Below are positions 1 through 6,754 of a stretch of 40,271 nt of DNA, piece by piece. The DNA is taken from assembly GCA_002310995.1 (NCBI GenBank), contig DBYV01000018.1, positions 30,031-70,301 of the forward strand, given 5' to 3'. Position numbers and translations under genes: made by a program. The notes beneath the pieces are model-generated. The model searched no databases. It had not been told where the DNA came from and saw only the letters and a list, made by a program, of their open reading frames with translations. Source of the stretch: a bacterium UBP6_UBA1177. Its GTDB lineage: Bacteria > UBP6 > UBA1177. The first letter of the stretch is position 1. Every line of letters starts with the position of its first letter.

Positions 1-1499
1 GCCTTTACTTTTCCGTATTCTTCACCGCTTACGCACATAAGATAACCGTCACTGAAATAACCCTTATAATTTTCGTAGGCTTTCGGAGGAATGACCTGGC
101 CGTATTCCAGCGCATACAGGTAATTCTCAACCGAACTCCAGAAATAAAGGCCGTACTCACTACTGCTTTTATCGGGGTAGAAATAAATCGGATCAGCCGG
201 AACACCGCGGAAAATACCGTCGTTCTGGGCAAAAGTCATAAGTTCCTTCGGGGTCGGGAATCTCCAGTTCTCCTTTCCGGCATAAGAAAAATCGCAGCCG
301 TTTTCAACCGAATCGTAAGATCCTGTTGTGCCCGCAAAAATCCAAGTGAGACCGGTAGCTTCATCTTTTACTTCAAAGAAGTTGTTTTCAACGAACTCTG
401 ATTTTGCGACTCTGTCCATAGAGTGGTTCGGAACGCAGGAACCTCTCGAAGCATACTGCGCATCCTGACCTGAAAATTCTTCCCCCTCTTCAGGACACAG
501 AATCTGATGACCTTTATTGTCGGTGCAGATCGTCATACCGGTGCAGAGGACCTTGGAATACAGAAGTTCAGGTTCCGGTTCCGGAACAATCACATCCGTG
601 TCGTCATTTTCATCAGGAATTTCGATATCGGGGATTTCATCTACGTCCTCTGTCGGCTCGTCCTCATCTTCAGTTATTTCTATATCTTCATCATCCGTGA
701 CTTCTTCATCATTTTCATCAGGAATTTCGATATTGTCCTCGTCTTCATCCGTTATCTCCATAACATCGTTGTCATCTTCAGTTATATCTGCATCTTCATC
801 TTCAAGATCGATATAGAAGAAAGCATAGGCTGTGAAATGCCCCGTAGTCATCATGATCGGATCACCTGCCGCCGCTGTCATGATCGGATCGCCTGCAGCA
901 GTAATCATAATCGGATCGCCCGCAGCGCTCAGCATCGCGCCTGTGCTCTGCATGATCGGATCGCCCGCAGCATTCAGCATGATCGGATCACCTGCCGCAG
1001 TTGTCATAATCGGATCGCCCCCTTCGTTGTGACCTGTGATTTTAACGGCAGCACCTGTCGGGCTGTAGCTCCACTCACCTTTCGTTTCCCTGTAGACAGC
1101 GGCGGTAACTACTTTTTTCTGAGCCGCTCTGGTGATCTCCTCTGTTCCGGTGCTGATCATAGAAATTACGACAGGTTTCTTGAAAATCGTGCCTGACGGT
1201 TCGAATTCTACGATTTTGCTGATCACGGTTTTGCCTTCCGTTCCCGGATAGTCTTTAGCATCGTAAATTTTCATTGTAATCGTTGTGTCATTTTCAAGGG
1301 CTCCGGAAGGGATGTCAATCGAAACCGATTCATCCTCATTCGTAACTGTTCCGCCATCTTCTGCGGAGACTTCTTTCGTCACTTCTTCTTCAGGCAACGG
1401 TTTGTTACCTTCATCGGGTTCTACCTTTTTCTTGCTGCCGCACGAAACGACTGCAAAAAGCGAAACAAAAACAAGAATCAAGCAAAAAATACGTTTCAT
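1..1499 (-). CDS. Surface lipoprotein with ZU5-like domain, GDPIM repeats and Lcl-C/DUF1566 domain (3' end outside window)
   Basis: The frame is open from the ATG at 1499 to the window edge (about 499 codons), so the C-terminus is missing. AGGAGG lies 5 bases before the start. Residues 1-20 are a lipoprotein signal ending AVVSC, with Cys20 as the lipidation site. Next comes a short Glu-rich stretch and a region resembling a ZU5 domain (GGTVTNEDESVSIDIPSGAL, followed by a KIVEFEPSG segment). Six GDPIM motifs follow on a nine-residue period, then a strongly acidic linker of about 90 residues. The visible end matches the Lcl-C/DUF1566 family: VKDEATGLTW, ENWRFPTPKEL and YFWSSVE. The protein is probably lipid-anchored and exposed on the outer membrane. 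The role is unknown; structural or adhesive is a guess. Domain calls were made by eye. Confidence 0.85.
   Translation of the reverse strand, partial: MKRIFCLILVFVSLFAVVSCGSKKKVEPDEGNKPLPEEEVTKEVSAEDGGTVTNEDESVSIDIPSGALENDTTITMKIYDAKDYPGTEGKTVISKIVEFEPSGTIFKKPVVISMISTGTEEITRAAQKKVVTAAVYRETKGEWSYSPTGAAVKITGHNEGGDPIMTTAAGDPIMLNAAGDPIMQSTGAMLSAAGDPIMITAAGDPIMTAAAGDPIMMTTGHFTAYAFFYIDLEDEDADITEDDNDVMEITDEDEDNIEIPDENDEEVTDDEDIEITEDEDEPTEDVDEIPDIEIPDENDDTDVIVPEPEPELLYSKVLCTGMTICTDNKGHQILCPEEGEEFSGQDAQYASRGSCVPNHSMDRVAKSEFVENNFFEVKDEATGLTWIFAGTTGSYDSVENGCDFSYAGKENWRFPTPKELMTFAQNDGIFRGVPADPIYFYPDKSSSEYGLYFWSSVENYLYALEYGQVIPPKAYENYKGYFSDGYLMCVSGEEYGKVK
852..1019. repeat. In-frame 27-bp tandem repeat encoding GDPIM units
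   Basis: Six near-identical 15-bp cores (plus strand CATnATCGGATCRCC) start at 852, 879, 906, 951, 978 and 1005. The step is 27 bp except for one 45-bp step in the middle, giving two blocks of three with an 18-bp insertion. On the minus strand each core encodes GDPIM, usually followed by four residues ending in two Ala. The repeat lies wholly inside the lipoprotein gene and keeps its frame. Confidence 0.9.
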
Positions 1500-1531
1500 T
1501 TAACCCTCCTTTTTTAACGACCTTGCTAATT

Positions 1532-1559
1532 ATTATTAAAATTTTAAACAAAAAGGCAA
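1532..1559 (-). promoter_or_regulatory. Candidate promoter for the edge lipoprotein
   Basis: On the minus strand there is TTGCCT (1554-1559), a 16-bp spacer and AATAAT (1532-1537), 33 bp before the ATG at 1499. It is AT-rich and found by eye only. The rest of the gap 1500-1707 shows no gene. Confidence 0.4.
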
Positions 1560-1707
1560 AAATTTTTTGTGTAATTTTAGGGTTTGTTTCGGTTGCTAGA
1601 CAGAAAGTGGACACAAAAATGGTCAAAGGTATCTGAATGATTATTATTAAGATAACAGAAATGGATGTCCACGATGGCAGGGTCAGAAATGAAACAGATG
1701 TGTTCCG

Positions 1708-3036
1708 CTAATTCCCGAAAAATGATTCGATTTTTCTGTTGCCGGAAGCGTTTCTTGCGCGGTTTCTCGACCAGATCCTGAGTTCTTTGATGTTTTCTTC
1801 GTAGGTTTTTGAAAGGGGAACTGTTCTGCGCAGAATTTCTTCGAGGATTTTCTGCGTCAGTTCACAGTTTCTTGAATATGCCGTGATGAGAGAGTCGATT
1901 ACGACCTGCTCAATTTCGGCTCCGCTGAAGCCTTCGGAGTTGTATGCGAGCTTGTCTGTGTCGAAATCTTCGGGATTGCGGCCTCTTTTTTTGAGGTGGA
2001 TCTTGTAGATTTCTTCGCGCTCCGGTTTTGATGGAAGGTCAACGAAGAAAATCTCGTCGAAACGCCCTTTTCTGAGGAGTTCCGGCGGCAGAAGCGAGAC
2101 TCTGTTTGCCGTCGCGACAAGGAAAACCGGCTCTTTTTTCTCCTGCATCCAGGTCATAAGCCAGCCTAAAACTCTGCGTATTTCGGCCCCTTCGCCTTCC
2201 TGCGAAAGAGCTTTTTCGATCTCGTCTATCCAGAGAACTACAGGGGCGAAACCTTCGATCGTCGCAATCGCCGATTTCAGAAGTTCTTCAACGCTCTGTC
2301 CTTTTCTGAAAAGGTTGATGAAGTCGAGCCTGACGAGCGGGAAGTTCCAGATATTCGAAATGACTTTGCTTGTGAGCGATTTTCCGCAGCCTTGCACTCC
2401 GAGCATGAGCATTCCTTTCGGGAGCGGTATCCCGAATTTGCGTGCTTCGTCGGAAAAGTTGCCGCGTCTTTCGATTATCCACTGCTTCAGCTCTTCGTAG
2501 CCGCCGATGCCTGAAATCCCGTCATCGACATTGATGACTTCAAGGATTTCGTTCTGCATGAGAAGACTTCTTTTCGATTCAAGAACATATTCGACAGCCT
2601 TGGTTTCTTCAAGTTTCGAAGCGTTTTGCAGAAGTTCGTCGATCCTTGAGAAAGGAAAGCCTTTCAGGTTTTCGCGGATAGTGTTTTTCGTGCTTTCCGA
2701 AAAGGGAAGTTTGCTGATCTTTTCCGAAAATATCGAAAGGTCAGGTTTCAATGTCTCTATCGCGGCGTAGCGCATGATCGCAGGCGAAAGCGCGGCTTCA
2801 CGGCAGAAAAGCGTTATCTCGGAAGTGCTTCCTTCAAGCGTTTCAAGCAGAGTGACGGCACGGGAATCGCTGTCGAAAAGGTATTCGCCGTAAGCGATGC
2901 TGAAATTTTTGTTCTGCCTTATGAAGCCGAGGATCTGTGCGAAAAACTCCTCTTTTGAAGCTGCATTCCACGAAAGTTTGTCCTTTCTTTCCTTGATGTA
3001 GAAAAGCGGATCGTCGCAAATAATGACTTTTAACAT
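1708..3036 (-). CDS. AAA+ ATPase, Ycf46-like
   Basis: A 442-residue protein with a C-terminal AAA+ ATPase module. Walker A is GVQGCGKS (residues 213-220) and Walker B is VLWIDE (267-272). The sensor-1 Asn is in ATANR (about 311), and arginine-finger-like LRKGRFDE follows at 321-328. The GVQGCGKS loop, the W after it and the LRLD-like VRLDF strand resemble the Ycf46 family of cyanobacteria and plastids, which also has an N-terminal half that reads like a helical, inactive ATPase-like region. The substrate of that family is not established. GGAGG precedes the ATG. The gene stands between a probable outer-membrane protein and a lipoprotein on the same strand, which gives no functional clue. It should be cytoplasmic, since no signal or membrane segment is visible. 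Confidence 0.85.
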   Translation of the reverse strand: MLKVIICDDPLFYIKERKDKLSWNAASKEEFFAQILGFIRQNKNFSIAYGEYLFDSDSRAVTLLETLEGSTSEITLFCREAALSPAIMRYAAIETLKPDLSIFSEKISKLPFSESTKNTIRENLKGFPFSRIDELLQNASKLEETKAVEYVLESKRSLLMQNEILEVINVDDGISGIGGYEELKQWIIERRGNFSDEARKFGIPLPKGMLMLGVQGCGKSLTSKVISNIWNFPLVRLDFINLFRKGQSVEELLKSAIATIEGFAPVVLWIDEIEKALSQEGEGAEIRRVLGWLMTWMQEKKEPVFLVATANRVSLLPPELLRKGRFDEIFFVDLPSKPEREEIYKIHLKKRGRNPEDFDTDKLAYNSEGFSGAEIEQVVIDSLITAYSRNCELTQKILEEILRRTVPLSKTYEENIKELRIWSRNRARNASGNRKIESFFGN

Positions 3037-3067
3037 CGAAACCTCCGAAAAAACCGAAAAACGCAGT

Positions 3068-3073
3068 ATTATA
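3068..3073 (-). promoter_or_regulatory. Candidate -10 box for the AAA+ ATPase gene
   Basis: The minus strand has a perfect TATAAT 31 bp before the ATG at 3036, in the 86-bp gap after the preceding gene. No good -35 is visible (TGTTTT at the 16-bp spacing). Confidence 0.4.
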
Positions 3074-3122
3074 GCGAAAAAACCTGAAAAAAACAGATTT
3101 TATATTGTGCTGTATGAAAAAA

Positions 3123-4022
3123 TCAGAAGAGAAAAACAGGAGAAATCATGAAATTCCAGCTCTGCATCTCGTGTCTTGCACCGAAAAGACCGAGTTCAAT
3201 GTGGCTCGGAGAGACATTGAAGGAAACCGCTGCTTCAAACCATTTTATCCTGTAAGCAACTCTGAAAACAAAAAATTCCCTGTGGAAAAGAACTCCTTTC
3301 GCGCTGTAAAGGGCGATGTCAAGACCTGTCGAAAAACGAACATTGTATATGTCTGCGATATCGAACTGAATGTTCAGGCTGTAGGATTCCCACGGAACTG
3401 AATTCTCGCCGAGTTTAAGGTTTATCCCTTTTTTAAACCTTGCTCCGAATCTTAAAAAAGAAAGTCCCACCGAAAATTTCAATCCGAAAGCCCATCTTTC
3501 CTCAGATGTGGCAAATAGCGAAACTCCGAATCGGTCGTTTTTTTTAGCCCAAGGGAAGAATTCAATGTTTTCAGTAACTTTTATGCCGCTTTTCAGAAAA
3601 ATTGGCTTAGGTTTTTCTTCTGTTTCCGGTTTTTCTTCGGCATAAAAACTTTCTTTGAACTCATCTTTCTGCCACTTGGATGAAAGATTCTTGATTTTTG
3701 CCAGTTTCTCTGAATCTTTGGGTATTTTGTCGTAATTCTTATCTTTTTCATAAATTACGGCAACCATTTCTTCCATGAGGTTGCAGACATCTTCCGCCGT
3801 TATCTCGTTTATCGGAAGGGTCTTTGCAAAACCGTTTTCGGCAACTATCGAAAGGGTGTTTTCATCCGGCATTTCGATGAGGAAATTTATAGAACTTTTC
3901 TTTTCTTTGTAAAATGCCGTTATTTTGCTTCTCAGCTCTTCAGGAATGTTTTCGTCGAAGAAAATGTTCCCGAAAAGTGAAAAGGAAAAAAGTAACACTA
4001 AAACAAAGAAAAACGCTCTCAA
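3123..4022 (-). CDS. Putative outer-membrane protein, unknown function
   Basis: A 299-residue protein I do not recognise. It begins with a hydrophobic signal peptide (MRAFFFVLVLLFSFSLFG). A mixed helical region of about 130 residues follows, then about 140 residues of alternating polar/aromatic strands (for example RWAFGLKFSVGLSFLRFGARF). It ends FMISPVFLF, and a terminal Phe is typical of outer-membrane beta-barrels. The barrel would be small, about 8 strands. The start is a TTG at 4022 with GGAA upstream; no better ATG lies nearby, so the exact start is uncertain. It begins 11 bases after the preceding lipoprotein ends and is probably co-transcribed with it, so the two may act together in the envelope. 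Confidence 0.65.
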   Translation of the reverse strand: MRAFFFVLVLLFSFSLFGNIFFDENIPEELRSKITAFYKEKKSSINFLIEMPDENTLSIVAENGFAKTLPINEITAEDVCNLMEEMVAVIYEKDKNYDKIPKDSEKLAKIKNLSSKWQKDEFKESFYAEEKPETEEKPKPIFLKSGIKVTENIEFFPWAKKNDRFGVSLFATSEERWAFGLKFSVGLSFLRFGARFKKGINLKLGENSVPWESYSLNIQFDIADIYNVRFSTGLDIALYSAKGVLFHREFFVFRVAYRIKWFEAAVSFNVSPSHIELGLFGARHEMQSWNFMISPVFLF

Positions 4023-4033
4023 TTCAAATTCCG

Positions 4034-4555
4034 TCAGTCTTGTTTTTGAATAAATCCCATCTTTTCCGAAGTTTCCAGAACATCGGGGTTGTTTCGGTCT
4101 ATTCCAAGCATAACATCCGAGAAAAACTTGGCTTTTTCAATATTTTTCTCTTCGATCGCTTTTCGCATATTGACAAATGCGATGTGCGGAAAAACTATTT
4201 TGCCTTCCGATAATTTAATGTGTTCGATGTTTTTCGTCATATAGAAAGTGTAAAGTTCATCGCTTCCTTTCTTATATTTTTTGTCATAGAAAGTATAGGA
4301 AATCGGCGTGTATCCGTTCTCTTCCGGCATAATTTCGAATTCTGACGGTTTAAATACGAAACAGTATTCTTCAAAATCTTTTTCCGAAAAGGCGGTCTGT
4401 GTGGTTTTATCAAGCAGAATGTAGGCCTGATGCGTATTTCCGTCGGTTCGCGCCTGCATGAAAAGCGTTACCGGATCGGGCGTTTTTTCGGTTTTTGTGC
4501 AAGCCGCGAAAAGTAAAATGATTATGAGAAATATTAAATTCTTCTTTGAAATCAT
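4034..4555 (-). CDS. Small lipoprotein, unknown function
   Basis: A 173-residue protein with a clear lipoprotein signal (LLFAAC, Cys19). The mature part begins with a TPDPVTLFMQARTDG segment and a HQAYILLDKTTQTAFSEKDF segment. This layout recalls DUF4878/NTF2-like lipoproteins that carry a short helical N-terminus before a curved sheet, but the match is weak and the function unknown. The ATG at 4555 is four bases after the deoC stop, so translation is probably coupled. The next gene downstream is the probable outer-membrane protein. No metal or catalytic motif was seen. Confidence 0.7.
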   Translation of the reverse strand: MISKKNLIFLIIILLFAACTKTEKTPDPVTLFMQARTDGNTHQAYILLDKTTQTAFSEKDFEEYCFVFKPSEFEIMPEENGYTPISYTFYDKKYKKGSDELYTFYMTKNIEHIKLSEGKIVFPHIAFVNMRKAIEEKNIEKAKFFSDVMLGIDRNNPDVLETSEKMGFIQKQD

Positions 4556-4559
4556 GCCA

Positions 4560-5333
4560 TTACCAGTTTTCCATTATTGAAACCGAACTGCTGCAGCCGA
4601 TTCTGTCTGCGCCTGCTTTCATCATTGCAATGAGGGTTTCTTTGTCTCTGATCCCGCCGGCAGCCTTGACTCCGAGTCTGTTCCCGGCAACTGTTCTTAA
4701 AAGTTTCACGTCTTCGACAGTTGCTTTGCCGTTTACTCCGGTCGAAGTTTTGAGCATGTCTGCTCCTGCAAAGACTGCGATAAGCGCCGCATCTATTTTT
4801 TCTTCTTCCGAAAGGGCAGATGTCTCAAGTATAACTTTTGTATAACTCTTTGTTTTTGTTGTGCTTTTCAAAAGTTCAAAGCACTCTTTCAGTTTTCTGC
4901 TTTTTATAAGCCCGATGTTTATGACAACATCTATTTCGTCGGCTCCGTCAAGTGCTGCGGTTATTGATTCTGCTGTTTTTGCTGCCGCAGTTGATGCGCC
5001 GAGCGGAAAATCTATGACTGTCGCGATGAGAAATTTTGCATTGTTTTCACTTCTGAAAGCTGCTGCGGTTTTAACCCAGACAGGATTTATGCAGACTGCC
5101 TTGAAGCCGAATTCAGTTGCTTCACGGCATATTCTGATAACGTCTTCTTCAGCCGCGTTGAATGAAAGGATCGTGTGGTCGATTGAATTGGCCGCGGTTT
5201 TTTTGGAAATTTTGGGTGCAGAGTATGAAAAAGCGAGATTTTCTTCAATTTTTTTTACTTCAAGTGGCGAAACTCCAAGAATTTCGGCAAGTTTTTTTGC
5301 TCTTTTTGCGATTTTTTCTTTCAGTTTTGTCAT
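4560..5333 (-). CDS. deoC: Deoxyribose-phosphate aldolase
   Basis: A 257-residue cytoplasmic aldolase that cleaves 2-deoxyribose 5-phosphate to glyceraldehyde 3-phosphate and acetaldehyde in deoxynucleoside breakdown. The key residues are in place. The Schiff-base Lys is in ADMLKTSTG (Lys195), the second Lys in VKAAGGIRD (Lys223) and the proton-relay Asp in EIDVV (Asp135). IDHT and FPLG are also family hallmarks. About 40 N-terminal residues before the barrel are Lys-rich and helical; some long DeoC forms have this. GGGAG precedes the ATG. No other nucleoside-salvage gene (deoA, deoB, deoD) is nearby; its neighbours are envelope genes, so the operon does not look like a deo operon. Confidence 0.95.
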   Translation of the reverse strand: MTKLKEKIAKRAKKLAEILGVSPLEVKKIEENLAFSYSAPKISKKTAANSIDHTILSFNAAEEDVIRICREATEFGFKAVCINPVWVKTAAAFRSENNAKFLIATVIDFPLGASTAAAKTAESITAALDGADEIDVVINIGLIKSRKLKECFELLKSTTKTKSYTKVILETSALSEEEKIDAALIAVFAGADMLKTSTGVNGKATVEDVKLLRTVAGNRLGVKAAGGIRDKETLIAMMKAGADRIGCSSSVSIMENW

Positions 5334-5351
5334 TTTTATCTCCCAATTTGG

Positions 5352-6287
5352 TTAAATAATTCCGTTCAGCTTCATTTCTGCAACTTCGCAAAGCGTTTTG
5401 AAGGTAAATCCTTTGCTTTTGTAAAAATCGATAACATGCTGGAATCTCTCAATTTTTCTGTCGAGAGAGAATGCGAGGTCGGGCTGCTTTCCCTTCAGCG
5501 GATCAAAATGCTGTGACTCTTCCGCACCGCAGAGGTCTATTCCGTGTGCTTCGATGTTGATGAAACTCCTGTTTTTCGAGATTTTAAGCATCAAATCAAG
5601 CAGGAATGCAGGAAAGGCGATTATCGAAGTGCCGATCAGCGGGATATTTGCGAGCGGGAATAATGTTGTCATAGGCAGTTCGACGAAAGTTCCTTCTTTT
5701 TTTGTGTCACGTACGGTTTTGTTAATAAATTCAGGCGTGTATCTGCCGAAAGCATCTGCAAAAGATGAAATTATTGACTTTGATTCATGTCCTGAAAGTT
5801 TTTTTAGATGAATGAGAAGCCACTTTGCAATATAGTATGAAATTGAAGGAAAAAGCGACGAGTCATAAATATAACCGACTGATTTTAATGCGAAAATCAA
5901 ATCGGCTGAAGAGTTGTATCCCGGGCTTCTGAAACCTTTGCAGAGTATCCCGGACATATCTTCAAGAAAATCCTTGTTCTTTTTTATCTCCTGAAAAATT
6001 TCATCTTTCGCAAGTCTCGTCAGCTGGTAGTTGTGCGAAAACGAGTGGTCTGCGATTTCGTGCCCGCTTTTGACAATTTCTCTTAAAATTTCGCTGTTTC
6101 CCTTGTTGAAACCGTGTGCCGTAATGAAGAATGTCCCTTTTATTGAATTTTTGTCGAAAAGCTCGATAAACCTTCTTATCCCGTTGATATAGATCGGATC
6201 TTCGCTGATTCCGGCAGTTTCTATGCCGTGTATAGCGTAGTAGCAGATCAAAGGATCAACATCGACGTTTATGCAGGCAATCTTCAT
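5352..6287 (-). CDS. Polysaccharide deacetylase (NodB/CE4 family)
   Basis: A 311-residue enzyme with the NodB homology domain of CE4 deacetylases, which remove N-acetyl groups from sugars such as GlcNAc using a bound metal. Motif 1 is NVDVD (Asp9, Asp11), motif 2 ADHSFSH (His81, His85) and motif 3 FRSPGY (119-124). A late IEAHGIDLCG segment may supply the catalytic His. There is no signal peptide at the N-terminus, so it may be cytoplasmic and act on a lipid-linked or soluble sugar, as in the Agd3/PIG-L-unrelated cytosolic CE4 forms. The substrate is unknown. The ATG follows the GNAT gene's stop by seven bases, with GAGG overlapping that stop. The gene also sits just ahead of deoC. Confidence 0.85.
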   Translation of the reverse strand: MKIACINVDVDPLICYYAIHGIETAGISEDPIYINGIRRFIELFDKNSIKGTFFITAHGFNKGNSEILREIVKSGHEIADHSFSHNYQLTRLAKDEIFQEIKKNKDFLEDMSGILCKGFRSPGYNSSADLIFALKSVGYIYDSSLFPSISYYIAKWLLIHLKKLSGHESKSIISSFADAFGRYTPEFINKTVRDTKKEGTFVELPMTTLFPLANIPLIGTSIIAFPAFLLDLMLKISKNRSFINIEAHGIDLCGAEESQHFDPLKGKQPDLAFSLDRKIERFQHVIDFYKSKGFTFKTLCEVAEMKLNGII

Positions 6288-6294
6288 GGATACC

Positions 6295-6735
6295 TCATTG
6301 TTTATGAGTCTTTCTCATTTCGAAATAGGGAAGATTTGTCATCTGACAGACTCCTTTTCCGATTATTTCAAAGCCGCGTTTTCTGTAAAAATCTATAGCT
6401 CTTTTGTTGTCGGAATATACTTGCAGGCAAAGCTCTTTTTTTTCAGCGGTAGCCGAATTCAGAAGTTCAGTTCCGATTCCTTTGTTCCAGAAGTCGGGGA
6501 GGACAAAGAGCCCTTCGATATAGTCTTCTGAACAGGAAATAATCCCGACAACCTTTTCTTCATGTTCGCAGACCAGATTTCTGCATCTGCGTATAGTTTC
6601 GGATGTGAATTTTTTTCCGTCCTTTTTGAAGAAATCTGATTCCACATTTAGGGAAACGGCATTGTTTGATTTTTCGTAAACGGTTTCGATATCGTGTAGG
6701 TCGGATTCTTTAAAATTTCTTATCACTTTACGCAA
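6295..6735 (-). CDS. GNAT family N-acetyltransferase
   Basis: A 146-residue single-domain acetyltransferase. Motif A, the acetyl-CoA pyrophosphate loop, is NKGIGT (84-89) after the strand IEGLFVLP. Motif B is LQVYSDNKRAIDFYRKRGF (104-122) with the usual Asn and Tyr. The acceptor substrate cannot be told from sequence. The start used is a TTG at 6735; a GTG three codons in is the alternative, and neither has a strong ribosome site. It lies 19 bases after the ankyrin gene ends and 7 bases before the deacetylase, so it reads as part of one transcript with both. Confidence 0.8.
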   Translation of the reverse strand: MRKVIRNFKESDLHDIETVYEKSNNAVSLNVESDFFKKDGKKFTSETIRRCRNLVCEHEEKVVGIISCSEDYIEGLFVLPDFWNKGIGTELLNSATAEKKELCLQVYSDNKRAIDFYRKRGFEIIGKGVCQMTNLPYFEMRKTHKQ

Positions 6736-6754
6736 CCGATCGAAATTATTGCGA

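Noticed and set aside
852..1019. CRISPR-like regular repeat
   Set aside because: Spacing is 27 bp with 12-bp 'spacers' that keep the reading frame; this is a protein repeat inside a gene.
507..1196. Plus-strand reading frames with Ser-rich or IGSPAA-repeat products
   Set aside because: They mirror the acidic linker and the GDPIM repeats of the minus-strand lipoprotein; they have no ribosome site and the opposite strand has the signal peptide and domains.
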